The translations under genes were made by a program, and so were the position numbers. Below, in pieces: positions 1-6,200 of a DNA stretch of 10,639 nucleotides. Below the pieces are notes generated by a model. The model made no database searches. It was not told the DNA's origin and saw only the letters and a list, made by a program, of their open reading frames with translations. The DNA is taken from positions 1 through 10,639 of the forward strand of contig JAUWNS010000074.1 of NCBI GenBank assembly GCA_030612485.1, read 5' to 3'. Within the stretch, counting starts at the first letter, position 1; each line of letters opens with the position of its first letter. The stretch is from Candidatus Bipolaricaulota bacterium (lineage in GTDB: Bacteria > Bipolaricaulota > Bipolaricaulia > UBA7950 > UBA9294).

Positions 1-299
1 CCAAGACCGTCCTTCAGATCGGCTTTCGCCTGTATCAGGTCGGAATCGAAGAAGGGATAGAAACCGGTTGTCTCTTGCAGGTGGGCACGGAAGGTCTCAT
101 CGTGTGCCTGATCGACAATGATCACCGTGGGGGTGATCGCCTCGATGCGGGTCTGTTCCGTGGCTGCGAAATGCCCCATCACCGCGAGGATGAGAGGGTA
201 AAAGACCAGGGGGAAGAAGACGGTGAGGACCAACGTTCGTCGGTCCCGCACCGCTCCGGTGATCTCTTTTCTAAAGAGCAGGCGGACGTTCTTCCACAT
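1..299 (-). CDS. ABC-2 / NatB-type ABC transporter permease, N-terminal fragment
   Basis: Only the first 99 codons are in the window; the gene runs off the left edge. The protein starts MWKNVRLLFRKEITGAVRDR, followed by a hydrophobic first membrane segment (about residues 22-42, rich in L, V, F with a FFPLVFYPLI core). A soluble extracytoplasmic stretch begins after it (from about residue 44). A cytoplasmic amphipathic leader with 'RKE...RDRRT', then TM1, then a large outside loop is the typical start of NatB-like ABC-2 permeases. It would form the membrane channel for the ATPase encoded at 1735-2499. The ATG follows the stop of the beta-helix gene by 10 bases, with only a weak AGGG ribosome site, so translation is probably coupled to the upstream gene. 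The substrate cannot be told. Family call fairly sure; the exact subfamily is inferred from the ATPase partner. Confidence 0.75.
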   Translation of the reverse strand, partial: MWKNVRLLFRKEITGAVRDRRTLVLTVFFPLVFYPLILAVMGHFAATEQTRIEAITPTVIIVDQAHDETFRAHLQETTGFYPFFDSDLIQAKADLKDGL

Positions 300-309
300 T
301 GCGCGAACC

Positions 310-1662
310 CTAGCTCGCGTTATCCTGTGAGGTGGTCTGGACAGGGGTCTCTTCTGTTACTTCCACCACTGAATCCGGAGTCGCACTCCCCGTTCCGCCG
401 GGGAGCGGCTGCGCCCCCCGCGTGGTAGGAGGCACGTCGTCCTTGAACACGGTGATTACCTTCACATCCTCGGCGTTTCCAGAGGCATTCTGGCTGTAAT
501 AGGCGATCACGTGTGGACCATCGGCCCCGGCCAGGGTGAACGAGCTGTTGTATCGCCGCCACCGACCACCGTCGATCGTGTAGTACGTCTTTGTCTCCCC
601 GTAAGTTGATGAGGCAAGAAGATCGAGGGTAATCGGGGTCTTGGAGGTGATCCACTGTCCGACCTCGTTTAAGTAGTTCGGGTCACCGAACGAGATCGCC
701 GTCTGCGGCGGCTGATTGTCGAGGAGGAAGGAGAGGGTAGTCACCGCCTCGGTATTCCCCAGGTGATCGACCCCATAGTAGAAGACCTTGTACGGCCCAT
801 CCGGCCCGGTGAGGTTGAATGGCGCGGTGTACTCCTGCCACGACTTTCCATCGAACGAATAGAGGATCTGAGCCAGCCCGCTCCCTGGGTCGCGCGACTC
901 CAAGGCGATCGACGTCTCGGAGGTTACTACGAACATCCCATCGGGCGAGGTGTGCAGCCCAAAGAAGGGCGGGCCGCTCGGGGCCAGGTGGGTCCAAGCG
1001 ACAGGCGGTGAGATAAGAGGATAGAGATCGCGTAAGGGCGCGTAGGAACGGTCCCCAATCCCATCGAGATCGAGGTCCACGCCGTTGTAGTCGCTCCAGT
1101 AGTTCCCTCTCGTCCCCTCGTACCACGCGTTCCTGTGTTGAGAATCGAGGCCGCTCAACCCGTTATCGATGAAGCTATTCCCGGTGATCGTATTCTCCCG
1201 CGACTGAATCGCCGTCACCACCCCGTAGTTGTTCTGCGCAAGCACGTTACCGAAGATGGTGTTCCTACTGGAGTTTAGAAGGCGCACCCCGATTTCATTT
1301 AGCGTGAGCTGGCAGCCCTCGATCCGACCGTTTTCGACCGAGTTCAGGTAAATCGCCGCCTCTGGGGCCCGCTCGATCACACAATGACGGATAACAAAAT
1401 GCCGTGTGGTGTGGTCGATGTATATCCCGTACCCCCCTTCGGGGTGATCAACCTTCCACCCTTCGATGATGTACGGGTCCGCAGCGGTTCCACTCCCCGA
1501 GATCACCCCGTTCTCGTAGGTGAACGCACCGTCGCCAAAGATGTATATCGATTCATGGACCCCCCACCATAGGATCCTTTCGGCTGTCTCCCCCCCCATC
1601 AGGACGACCGATATGACGGCGAGAATTATCACCGCCACGATAGAAACGACCTTCCTGCCCAT
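310..1662 (-). CDS. NosD-like right-handed beta-helix protein with OmpL47-like repeats
   Basis: 450 residues. Residues 4-23 form a hydrophobic signal or anchor after a short basic start (MGRK), so the protein is exported or membrane-tethered. Residues about 55-165 have the short repeats of a parallel beta-helix (GSGTAADPYIIEGW near 56-69, then N-rich turns such as NTIFGN and NTITGN). Residues 178-208 carry the NYWSDYNGVDLDLDGIGD signature of NosD-type CASH-domain proteins. Two later repeats (about 240-312 and 335-405) match OmpL47-type modules: 'Y-[ST]-x-D-G-[GK]-x-W-x-x-Y', then 'G-P-[YH]', then a 'GN-[TA]-E' end. The last 40 residues are T/S/P/E-rich and probably disordered. A strong AAGGAGG site lies just upstream of the ATG. 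The gene sits between an ABC ATPase and its permease, which suggests an extracytoplasmic partner of that transporter, as NosD is for NosFY. Ligand unknown. Confidence 0.8.
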   Translation of the reverse strand: MGRKVVSIVAVIILAVISVVLMGGETAERILWWGVHESIYIFGDGAFTYENGVISGSGTAADPYIIEGWKVDHPEGGYGIYIDHTTRHFVIRHCVIERAPEAAIYLNSVENGRIEGCQLTLNEIGVRLLNSSRNTIFGNVLAQNNYGVVTAIQSRENTITGNSFIDNGLSGLDSQHRNAWYEGTRGNYWSDYNGVDLDLDGIGDRSYAPLRDLYPLISPPVAWTHLAPSGPPFFGLHTSPDGMFVVTSETSIALESRDPGSGLAQILYSFDGKSWQEYTAPFNLTGPDGPYKVFYYGVDHLGNTEAVTTLSFLLDNQPPQTAISFGDPNYLNEVGQWITSKTPITLDLLASSTYGETKTYYTIDGGRWRRYNSSFTLAGADGPHVIAYYSQNASGNAEDVKVITVFKDDVPPTTRGAQPLPGGTGSATPDSVVEVTEETPVQTTSQDNAS

Positions 1663-1678
1663 TTGATCTCCTCCTTAG

Positions 1679-1688
1679 AAGACGTCTT
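1679..1688. repeat. 10-bp perfect palindrome AAGACGTCTT upstream of the beta-helix gene
   Basis: A perfect 10-base palindrome lies in the 72-base gap between the ATPase and beta-helix genes, a few bases upstream of the latter's Shine-Dalgarno. It could be a small operator, but a palindrome this short can arise by chance. No convincing -35/-10 pair was found in this gap, so the genes are probably co-transcribed from the serS promoter. Confidence 0.3.
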
Positions 1689-1734
1689 ACTTGTGCTTGA
1701 TTAGGATACCACGTTTGCACCGTAAAGGGAAGGG

Positions 1735-2499
1735 TTAGTCCGCCTGAGGGGCCCCCACAGCGGCGAAGAAGACCTCTTCGAGATCTTCTTCAGAGAACCG
1801 TTCCCGCAATTCATTGAGGGTTCCGAGTGTGCACAGACGCCCGTGGTAGAGGATTCCGATCCGGTCACATAGTTTCTCCGCCACCCGCATGATGTGGGTC
1901 GAGAGGAGGATCGTGTGCCCCTGCTCGCGGAAGAGGCGGATCGACTCAAGCACGGCGTGCGCGGCCATTACGTCGAGCCCAAACGTCGGCTCATCGAAGA
2001 TGAGAACCGGCGGGTCGTGGATGATGCTGCGGGCAAGCGAGAGCTTCTGCTTCTCGCCTGTGGAGAAGGTCCCCACCCGCCGATCGGCAAGCTCCCCAAG
2101 GTCGAGTAGGGCAAAGATCTCACCCGTCCGCCGCTCGATCTCCTCATCGGTCATCCGATTGATCCGCCCGAAGAAACGCAGGGTCTCCCGCGCGGTGAAC
2201 CGATCGTAGAGACCGGTCTCGGTAGCGAGAAAGCCGATCTTCTCCCGTACCTTCCCCGGGGATCTCTTCGTATCGAACCCGGCGATCGTCGCCGTGCCCG
2301 AGGTCGGGGTGAGGATCGTCGAGAGCATGCGCAGGGTCGTCGTCTTTCCCGCCCCGTTTGGCCCGAGGAGGCCGAAGATCTCCCCCGCGTCGCAGGAGAA
2401 AGAGAGGCGATCGACCGCACGCACCTCCCCACGTCGCGTCTTGAATACCTTCGTGAGGTCGCGTGCCTCGATCAGCGTGTCGGTCGTCACTTCGCTCAT
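1735..2499 (-). CDS. ABC transporter ATP-binding protein (NatA / ABC-2 type)
   Basis: 254 residues, full length for a single nucleotide-binding domain. Visible motifs: Walker A GPNGAGKTT (46-54), the Q-loop region with IGFLATETGLYDRFT (88-102), ABC signature FSTGEKQKLSLAR (145-157), Walker B VLIFDEPTFGLD (165-176) and H-loop His202 in LLSTH. The canonical Q-loop Gln is not obvious; 'ATETGLYDR' in its place resembles the variant loop of NatA-like ATPases. The protein should hydrolyse ATP in the cytoplasm to drive the ABC-2 permease encoded downstream. Its ATG overlaps the serS stop (ATGA, 4 bases), so it is translationally coupled to serS. A 72-base gap separates it from the beta-helix gene. 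Export of ions, lipids or peptides are all possible; the sequence does not decide. Confidence 0.9.
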   Translation of the reverse strand: MSEVTTDTLIEARDLTKVFKTRRGEVRAVDRLSFSCDAGEIFGLLGPNGAGKTTTLRMLSTILTPTSGTATIAGFDTKRSPGKVREKIGFLATETGLYDRFTARETLRFFGRINRMTDEEIERRTGEIFALLDLGELADRRVGTFSTGEKQKLSLARSIIHDPPVLIFDEPTFGLDVMAAHAVLESIRLFREQGHTILLSTHIMRVAEKLCDRIGILYHGRLCTLGTLNELRERFSEEDLEEVFFAAVGAPQAD

Positions 2500-3755
2500 A
2501 GGAACTCTTCTCCCACCATCTCCTGTAACACCTCCGGAATGCGCACCCGTCCATCAGGGGTCTGGTTGTTCTCGAGGATCGCGGCCATCAATCGCGGTGT
2601 GGCCACGCCCGATCCGTTCAGCGTGTGCAGGTATTCCGGCTTTTCTCCTTCACCGGGCCGATAGCGCATGTTCCCCCGCCTTGCCTGAAAGTCCTCGCAA
2701 TTGCTGCACGAGGAGACCTCGTAGTAGCGTCCCTGCCCCGGGAGGTAGACCTCCAGGTCGACCGTCTTCGTCGCCTGTTGTGCCAGGTCTTGCGTCGGAA
2801 GGAGGGCGACCCGATAGTGAATCCCAAGCACCTGCAGGACCCCTTCCGCATCTACGATCAGTCCCTCCAGTTCGGCGTAGGAGGATTCTTGGGCGGTGAA
2901 CTTGAACATCTCCACCTTGTTGAACTGGTGCACGCGGATCAGGCCACGCTCCTCCTCCCCGTACGTCCCGGCCTCGCGCCGAAAACAGGGGGTGTAGGCG
3001 ACGTACCTCTTTGGCAGGTCATCGGACGAGAGGATCTCCCCCCGGTGAAGGTTCGCAAGTAGGGTCTCCGCAGTCGGGGTCAGGTAGAGGTCATCCTTCT
3101 CACAGTAGTAGTCCTCATCGGCAAACTTGGGAAGCTGCGAGGAGACGTAGAAGCTCTCGGAGTTTGCGAGGAACGGAGGAAAGATGGGGATGTAATCGTT
3201 CTTCGCGTGATGGAAGAACATGAACTGGATAAGGGCCATCTCCAGACGCGCTCCCAGACCCACGTACATCGGGAACCGTGCCCCAGCGATCATTGCGGCA
3301 CGGCGGAAGTCGAGGATTCCCTTCTCCTCGCCAAGTTCTAGGTGGTTCTTCACCTGGAAATCCGGCTCCGGCTTCTCTCCAACGCTCCTCAGGATGACCT
3401 TCTCCTCCTTCACCCCCCCAGGGACGGAAGAGTGCGGCACATTCGGAAGGAGGGCGAGGAGGTGCTCGATCCGTGCGGCAGCCTCCTTCAATTCATCGTC
3501 GAGCGAAGCGATCCTCCGACCGATATCCGAGAGAGAATCGATGAGCTTGGAGGCATCCTTCCCCTCCTTCTTGAGACGCCCTACCTCCTGCGAACCCTCG
3601 TTGCGTTCTGCCTTGAGGGCCTCTACCTTCTGAATCAGTTCGAGTCGGTTCTTGTCTAGTTTCAGGATCTCAGAAAGGTCGATCGAGGAATCCCTCGTCT
3701 GAAGCCGCTCTTCGATTCCCTTCGGATCTTCTCGTAACTTGTGAATATCGAGCAT
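2496..3755 (-). CDS. serS: Serine--tRNA ligase
   Basis: 419 residues, the usual size for a bacterial SerRS (class II aminoacyl-tRNA synthetase; charges tRNA-Ser with serine in the cytoplasm). Residues about 30-105 form the antiparallel coiled-coil arm, rich in K/E/L heptads, that holds the long variable arm of tRNA-Ser. Class II motif 1 is around 172-197. The serine-binding TxE loop is TPTAE (226-230). Motif 2 is FRREAG...RGLIRVHQF (258-278), and motif 3 is NGSGVATPR (380-388), with the invariant Arg388. The SSCSNCEDFQARR stretch (348-360) is also typical. The start is supported by an AGGGAGG ribosome site and a promoter just upstream. It is the first gene of the minus-strand operon and overlaps the ABC ATPase by 4 bases. 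The product is certain. Confidence 0.97.
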   Translation of the reverse strand: MLDIHKLREDPKGIEERLQTRDSSIDLSEILKLDKNRLELIQKVEALKAERNEGSQEVGRLKKEGKDASKLIDSLSDIGRRIASLDDELKEAAARIEHLLALLPNVPHSSVPGGVKEEKVILRSVGEKPEPDFQVKNHLELGEEKGILDFRRAAMIAGARFPMYVGLGARLEMALIQFMFFHHAKNDYIPIFPPFLANSESFYVSSQLPKFADEDYYCEKDDLYLTPTAETLLANLHRGEILSSDDLPKRYVAYTPCFRREAGTYGEEERGLIRVHQFNKVEMFKFTAQESSYAELEGLIVDAEGVLQVLGIHYRVALLPTQDLAQQATKTVDLEVYLPGQGRYYEVSSCSNCEDFQARRGNMRYRPGEGEKPEYLHTLNGSGVATPRLMAAILENNQTPDGRVRIPEVLQEMVGEEFL

Positions 3756-3779
3756 CGATTCTCGCCTCCCTCACAGTCG

Positions 3780-3808
3780 ATTCTAGAGGAAGGGGGCGGC
3801 GAGGGCAA
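3780..3808 (-). promoter_or_regulatory. serS promoter (TTGCCC - 17 bp - TAGAAT)
   Basis: On the minus strand a -35 box TTGCCC (plus coordinates 3803-3808, 4 of 6 to consensus) and a -10 box TAGAAT (3780-3785, 5 of 6) are separated by exactly 17 bases. Transcription would start near 3773, leaving a leader of under 20 bases that just holds the AGGGAGG ribosome site of serS (about 3765-3771). Spacing and position both fit. Confidence 0.7.
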
Positions 3809-3832
3809 CATGAACCGCACGCACGCAACGGC

Positions 3833-3838
3833 TATAAT
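3833..3838 (+). promoter_or_regulatory. TATAAT -10 box of the RNase Z-like gene
   Basis: A perfect TATAAT lies 11 bases before the ATG at 3850. The expected transcription start (about 3845) falls only a few bases before the start codon, and no Shine-Dalgarno is present in the gap. The mRNA should be leaderless or nearly so. The -35 region (around 3810-3815, ATGAAC) is weak. It diverges from the serS promoter. Confidence 0.6.
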
Positions 3839-3849
3839 CATCCGTGCCT

Positions 3850-4698
3850 ATGAAGATACTGACCTATTCCAAAGCACTTTATTCAAGTTGGCTTTACTAC
3901 AGCGCCGATCGCATCCTGTTCGATTGCGGAGAGGGAGCGAGCTCCATCCTCGGTAACAAGACATTCGCGATCAAGCGGGTCTTCCTCTCCCACGGGCACG
4001 CCGATCACATCGCCGGGCTCGTGTCGCTCATCAACATCCGCAACAACGCGATGGGAGACAAGGAGAAGGAGCTCACGGTCTACTACCCGAAGGGGAACTA
4101 CCTCATCAGTGAGATGATCGCGTTCATCGAACGGACGAACCGCCACCTGAACTACGACCTCGAGTGGATTCCCCTCGAAGCCGGAGAGAAGGTAGAACTC
4201 CTCTCCGGGCAGATGCCGCGTTACATCGAGACCTTCCCCACCGTACACACCCACAACGAGGCCTCGCTCGGCTACTCGATTGTTGAGGTGCGTCACCGCC
4301 TGCCCGCAGAGCTTGCCAACGCCTCGCAAGAGGAGATCATCAAGCTGGTCAGAGAGAAGGGACGAGAGGCGGTCAATGAGGCCTACCACCAGCGTCTCTT
4401 CTCCTACGGAGGAGATTCGGTCCCGATAAAGCCGGCCTATATTGCGGGGACAGAGATCCTCTGCCACGACACGACCTTCCTCGATGAGGAGGACCGCAAG
4501 GAGTACAAGCACGCCACCCTCGCCGAGGCGATCGAAGTGGCGCGTGCCGCCGGGGTGAAGAAGGAACTGATCTGCTTTCACATCTCCAGCCGCTATAAGG
4601 CCAAAGTGAAGGAGATCACCGCCGCGAGTGGCCACTACGAGGGGCTCGACTTCAAGGTGACCCTCGTCCCCCCAGGGCGGATCTTCGTAATCGATTGA
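3850..4698 (+). CDS. RNase Z-like metallo-beta-lactamase-fold hydrolase
   Basis: 282 residues from ATG 3850; an in-frame GTG two codons upstream (3844) would give 284 (numbering below uses the longer form). The metallo-beta-lactamase motif HGHADH (residues 50-55) supplies H50, H52, D54 and H55. Further likely metal ligands are H135 or H137 (HTHNEASLGY), D191 (YGGDS, the RNase Z 'SGDT' position) and H246 in FHISSRY. The 'CHDTTF' stretch (207-212) stands where RNase Z has HEATF, and KHATLAEA follows as in the family. These features place it with tRNase Z / ElaC-like enzymes, which trim tRNA 3' ends. It is somewhat short, and several signature residues differ, so another phosphodiesterase role is possible. 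There is no Shine-Dalgarno; a TATAAT box abuts the start. Confidence 0.8.
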   Translation: MKILTYSKALYSSWLYYSADRILFDCGEGASSILGNKTFAIKRVFLSHGHADHIAGLVSLINIRNNAMGDKEKELTVYYPKGNYLISEMIAFIERTNRHLNYDLEWIPLEAGEKVELLSGQMPRYIETFPTVHTHNEASLGYSIVEVRHRLPAELANASQEEIIKLVREKGREAVNEAYHQRLFSYGGDSVPIKPAYIAGTEILCHDTTFLDEEDRKEYKHATLAEAIEVARAAGVKKELICFHISSRYKAKVKEITAASGHYEGLDFKVTLVPPGRIFVID

Positions 4699-4701
4699 CA
4701 T

Positions 4702-4724
4702 GTGTATGGTCTCACCATCCACAC
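4702..4724 (+). repeat. Hairpin just downstream of the RNase Z-like gene
   Basis: GTGT-ATGGT-CTC-ACCAT-CC-ACAC can fold into a stem of 9 pairs with a two-base bulge and a 3-base loop, starting 4 bases after the stop codon. There is no T-run after it, so it is not a classic intrinsic terminator. The ACCAT arm can also pair with a second ATGGT at 4743-4747 (CACCATC with GATGGTG), so two alternative stems exist. Role uncertain. Confidence 0.3.
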
Positions 4725-5044
4725 TAATTGCACGCACATCTGATGGTGTTCCTTGCTCAATCTACCGCAGGAATGCTGGCTGCTCATAACCAGGCACATG
4801 TGAGCAACGCCGGCAAACCGAAGCGATGATCCTCACCAAGGAAAACCGTCAATATCGCATCACCAATCGCTTATTTATCACTTGGGTCAAGGAGCTTTGA
4901 TTCGTCGGTGGTGCCCTTCTGAGACGGGCTGAGCAAAGGCGTGGAGCGCTACGTTTGACACCGTGCGGATAGCGGGGGGCGCAAAACGAGAGTCATGTTT
5001 GCTCGTTACACGAATAGGCGATTGCGCTAAGGGCTCGTTAGATG

Positions 5045-5070
5045 TAGTATTAAGCGTACTGTAGGAGGTG
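5045..5070 (+). promoter_or_regulatory. Possible operator and ribosome site of the toxin-antitoxin pair
   Basis: AGTA-TTAAGCG-TACT (about 5046-5060) is a small inverted repeat overlapping a weak -10-like TAGTAT. A TTGCGC 17 bases upstream is a poor -35. TAGGAGGTG (5062-5070) is a strong Shine-Dalgarno for the antitoxin ATG at 5079. Antitoxins of this family usually repress their own promoter, so an operator here is expected, but the repeat is short. Confidence 0.35.
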
Positions 5071-5078
5071 CGTGAAGA

Positions 5079-5357
5079 ATGAAAATTCCTGATATCATCC
5101 CTGTGACAGATCTACGGCAAGATGCGGCATCCATTCTTAAGAGGCTTCAAGACTCCGTGGATCCGCTTGTCATCACTCAGCGCGGAAGGGCGATCGCTGT
5201 GATTCAAAGCATCGATACCTATGAAAAATCTGAGCATGAGCGAGAGTTGTTGCGGCTCCTAGCCGTCGGAGAAAAGGAAATTACTGATGGCGAGGGGCAT
5301 ACTCTAACAAGTGTATTCAAGGAGGCTGATGCTCTTCTGAGGGGCGGCAATTCGTGA
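5079..5357 (+). CDS. Phd/YefM-family antitoxin
   Basis: 92 residues. The N-terminal half (about 5-50: IIPVTDLRQDAASILKRLQ, then PLVITQRGRAIAVIQSIDTYE) has the Phd/YefM fold signature: 'V-[ST]-[DE]-L-R' start, a central 'P-[LV]-[VI]-I-T-[QN]-R-G-[RK]-A-x-A-V' strand pair and a short helix. That half binds operator DNA as a dimer. The C-terminal half (50-92, acidic and helical) should wrap and neutralise the toxin. It has a strong AGGAGG site 8 bases before the ATG. Its TGA overlaps the toxin's GTG start by 4 bases, so the two are translated together. Wobble positions are more A/T-rich than in serS or the aminotransferase, suggesting acquisition. Confidence 0.9.
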   Translation: MKIPDIIPVTDLRQDAASILKRLQDSVDPLVITQRGRAIAVIQSIDTYEKSEHERELLRLLAVGEKEITDGEGHTLTSVFKEADALLRGGNS

Positions 5358-5644
5358 AACTGAAGTTTACCCCGTCTGCTCGCGCCCAGTTTCTTGACGG
5401 GTTGGAGTATATTCGTCAAGACAACCCATTGGCTGCCCACAAGTTTCGCGTGAAGGCCGAAGAAGTACTTCGGAGACTCGAGAAGTTTCCCGATTCGGGT
5501 CGGTCGATACCGGAATTTCCTGATCTGCCGCATCGGGAAGTCATTGTTAGGCCATATCGGTTCTTTTATCGAGTGAGCGGAAAGACGGTATGGGTCGTAG
5601 CGGTCTGGCATGGCGCTCAGATGCCTGATGGTCCAAGCGACTGA
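5354..5644 (+). CDS. ParE/RelE-superfamily toxin
   Basis: 96 residues from a GTG start that overlaps the antitoxin stop (GTGA). The pattern is that of the ParE/RelE fold: a first strand KLKFTPSARAQF, two helices (about 10-42, with RVKAEEVLRRLEKFP), the 'P-[DE]-x-G-R' turn (46-50), and the strands VIVRPYRFFYRV (63-74) and VWVVAVWHGAQ (79-89). Toxins of this group either poison DNA gyrase (ParE) or cut mRNA in the ribosome (RelE); the fold does not tell which, and the RelE catalytic set is not clearly present, so ParE-like is the better guess. It appears intact. The pair may help retain the surrounding accessory DNA. Confidence 0.9.
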   Translation: MKLKFTPSARAQFLDGLEYIRQDNPLAAHKFRVKAEEVLRRLEKFPDSGRSIPEFPDLPHREVIVRPYRFFYRVSGKTVWVVAVWHGAQMPDGPSD

Positions 5645-5733
5645 GGCTGGCATGGCAAGGGATTGGACCGAATAATCGCACCTAATACGCCTACAGGTGA
5701 AGCCAATATTGGCCGGATTCGTCTACGATAATC

Positions 5734-5925
5734 ATGGATAGGCAACATACGGCCAAGTACCGGATGACATATAGACCGACCGACGATTTTGTCCCGGGAA
5801 CGCCGGCGGAACGGATCGGTCTTGTTTGGCCGCTGACGCTGGAAGTTATATCCTTGAGCAAACGTTACGATGCTAAACGAAGACTACAGAGACACGTAAC
5901 CCGCATTGTACGACGAAAAGGTTAG
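5734..5925 (+). CDS. Conserved small protein upstream of nucleotidyltransferase
   Basis: 63 residues, hydrophilic and basic at the C-terminus (RRLQRHVTRIVRRKG), with a central PTDDFVPGTPAERIGLVWPL stretch. The pattern 'P-x-x-R-[IL]-x-L-V-W-x-L-T-x-E ... ERRLQRHVTR-[IL]-[IV]-R' is one I associate with short ORFs directly upstream of nucleotidyltransferase genes. This fits the broken nucleotidyltransferase that begins inside its 3' end (5870). There is no clear Shine-Dalgarno, and an internal ATG at 5763 (MTYRPTDD) is an alternative start. Function unknown; since its partner is broken, the unit may be dead, although this ORF itself looks intact. Confidence 0.5.
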   Translation: MDRQHTAKYRMTYRPTDDFVPGTPAERIGLVWPLTLEVISLSKRYDAKRRLQRHVTRIVRRKG

Positions 5926-6151
5926 ATTTCTCGTTGGAGCATATGCGATGGCTGCCCACGGCTATCCACGCGCCACAATGGACATTGATATCCGGGTCAT
6001 GCCCTCGCCGGAAAATGCTGACGCAGTGCTTCGGGCGTTGCGTCGTTCCGGTGCCCCTCTACAGAATCTAAGCGTTATGTTAATCGATGGACTGATGCCT
6101 ATTAAGCCTTTTCTTCGGTTTCTTCTTGACATTACAGCTATGGACTCATAG
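5870..6151 (+). pseudogene. Broken minimal nucleotidyltransferase (in-frame stop, 3' end lost)
   Basis: The frame opens at ATG 5870 as MLNEDYRDT, hits TAA at 5897-5899, and continues in the same frame with PALYDEKVRFLVGAYAMAAH through GYPRATMDIDIRVMPSPENA. The GAYAMAAHGYPRATMDIDI core matches the nucleotidyltransferase fold: the G-x-[YG]-A-x-x-x-H-G helix and the D-[IL]-D metal-binding pair (codons around 5979-5987). After 'LRRSGAPLQNLS' the sequence no longer resembles the family and stops at 6151, so about the last third of an expected protein of some 150 residues is missing. One residue also seems deleted in RFLV-GAYAM, where the family usually has two hydrophobic residues before the Gly. 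The gene was probably the second of a two-gene unit with the 63-residue ORF. A re-initiated short product from TTG 5906 is possible but would be truncated. Confidence 0.7.
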
Positions 6152-6154
6152 AAT
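6126..6154 (+). promoter_or_regulatory. Strong sigma70-like promoter (TTGACA - 17 bp - TAGAAT) upstream of the cassettes
   Basis: A perfect -35 TTGACA (6126-6131) and a -10 TAGAAT (6149-6154, 5 of 6) are spaced by 17 bases; transcription would start near 6161. It lies outside and upstream of the first recombination boundary (6212-6218) and points into the cassette genes. That is where an integron's common cassette promoter (Pc) lies. It overlaps the 3' end of the broken nucleotidyltransferase. Confidence 0.7.
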
Positions 6155-6200
6155 GCGTAGCATTGGGAGAATGATCGGCTGGCAAGAGGGAGATTTTGGG

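Larger units (their letters stand above)
4699..5078. other. 380-base intergenic stretch without a gene
   Basis: No convincing coding region is seen on either strand; the long antisense frame over the RNase Z-like gene reaches into it but lacks any recognisable protein features. It holds the hairpin near 4702-4724 and nested inverted repeats: GCGCAA/TTGCGC (4979-4984 / 5022-5027) enclosing AACGAG/CTCGTT (4985-4990 / 5002-5007). It also has a direct repeat GCTCGTTA (5001-5008 and 5033-5040) and a GTTAGAT at 5037-5043 that fits the integron core GTTRRRY. It marks the left edge of the accessory region. Confidence 0.5.

Noticed and set aside
310..2499. Assignment as nosDFY for nitrous oxide reductase maturation
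   Set aside because: No nosZ, nosL or nosR is in view, and the ATPase and permease look NatA/NatB-like; only the architectural likeness is kept.
2294..2899. 201-residue plus-strand frame opposite serS and the ABC ATPase
   Set aside because: Low-complexity R/S/P composition and complete overlap with two certain genes mark it as a shadow frame.
4695..4700. TTGACA at the end of the RNase Z-like gene as a -35 box
   Set aside because: Nothing like a -10 box is found 16-18 bases downstream; the same is true of TTGACA at 4955-4960.
3883..4737. 284-residue open frame on the minus strand opposite the RNase Z-like gene
   Set aside because: It mirrors the codon pattern of the true gene, is rich in D/E/R/V without motifs, and has no ribosome site.
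5681..5690. ACCTAAT after the toxin gene as a possible attC R'' box
   Set aside because: It is one base off the RYYYAAC pattern, and no matching GTTRRRY core or stem lies within attC distance downstream.
5921..5927. GTTAGAT matching the integron core GTTRRRY
   Set aside because: It spans codons of the conserved KVRF stretch of the broken nucleotidyltransferase and has no RYYYAAC partner, so it is coincidence.
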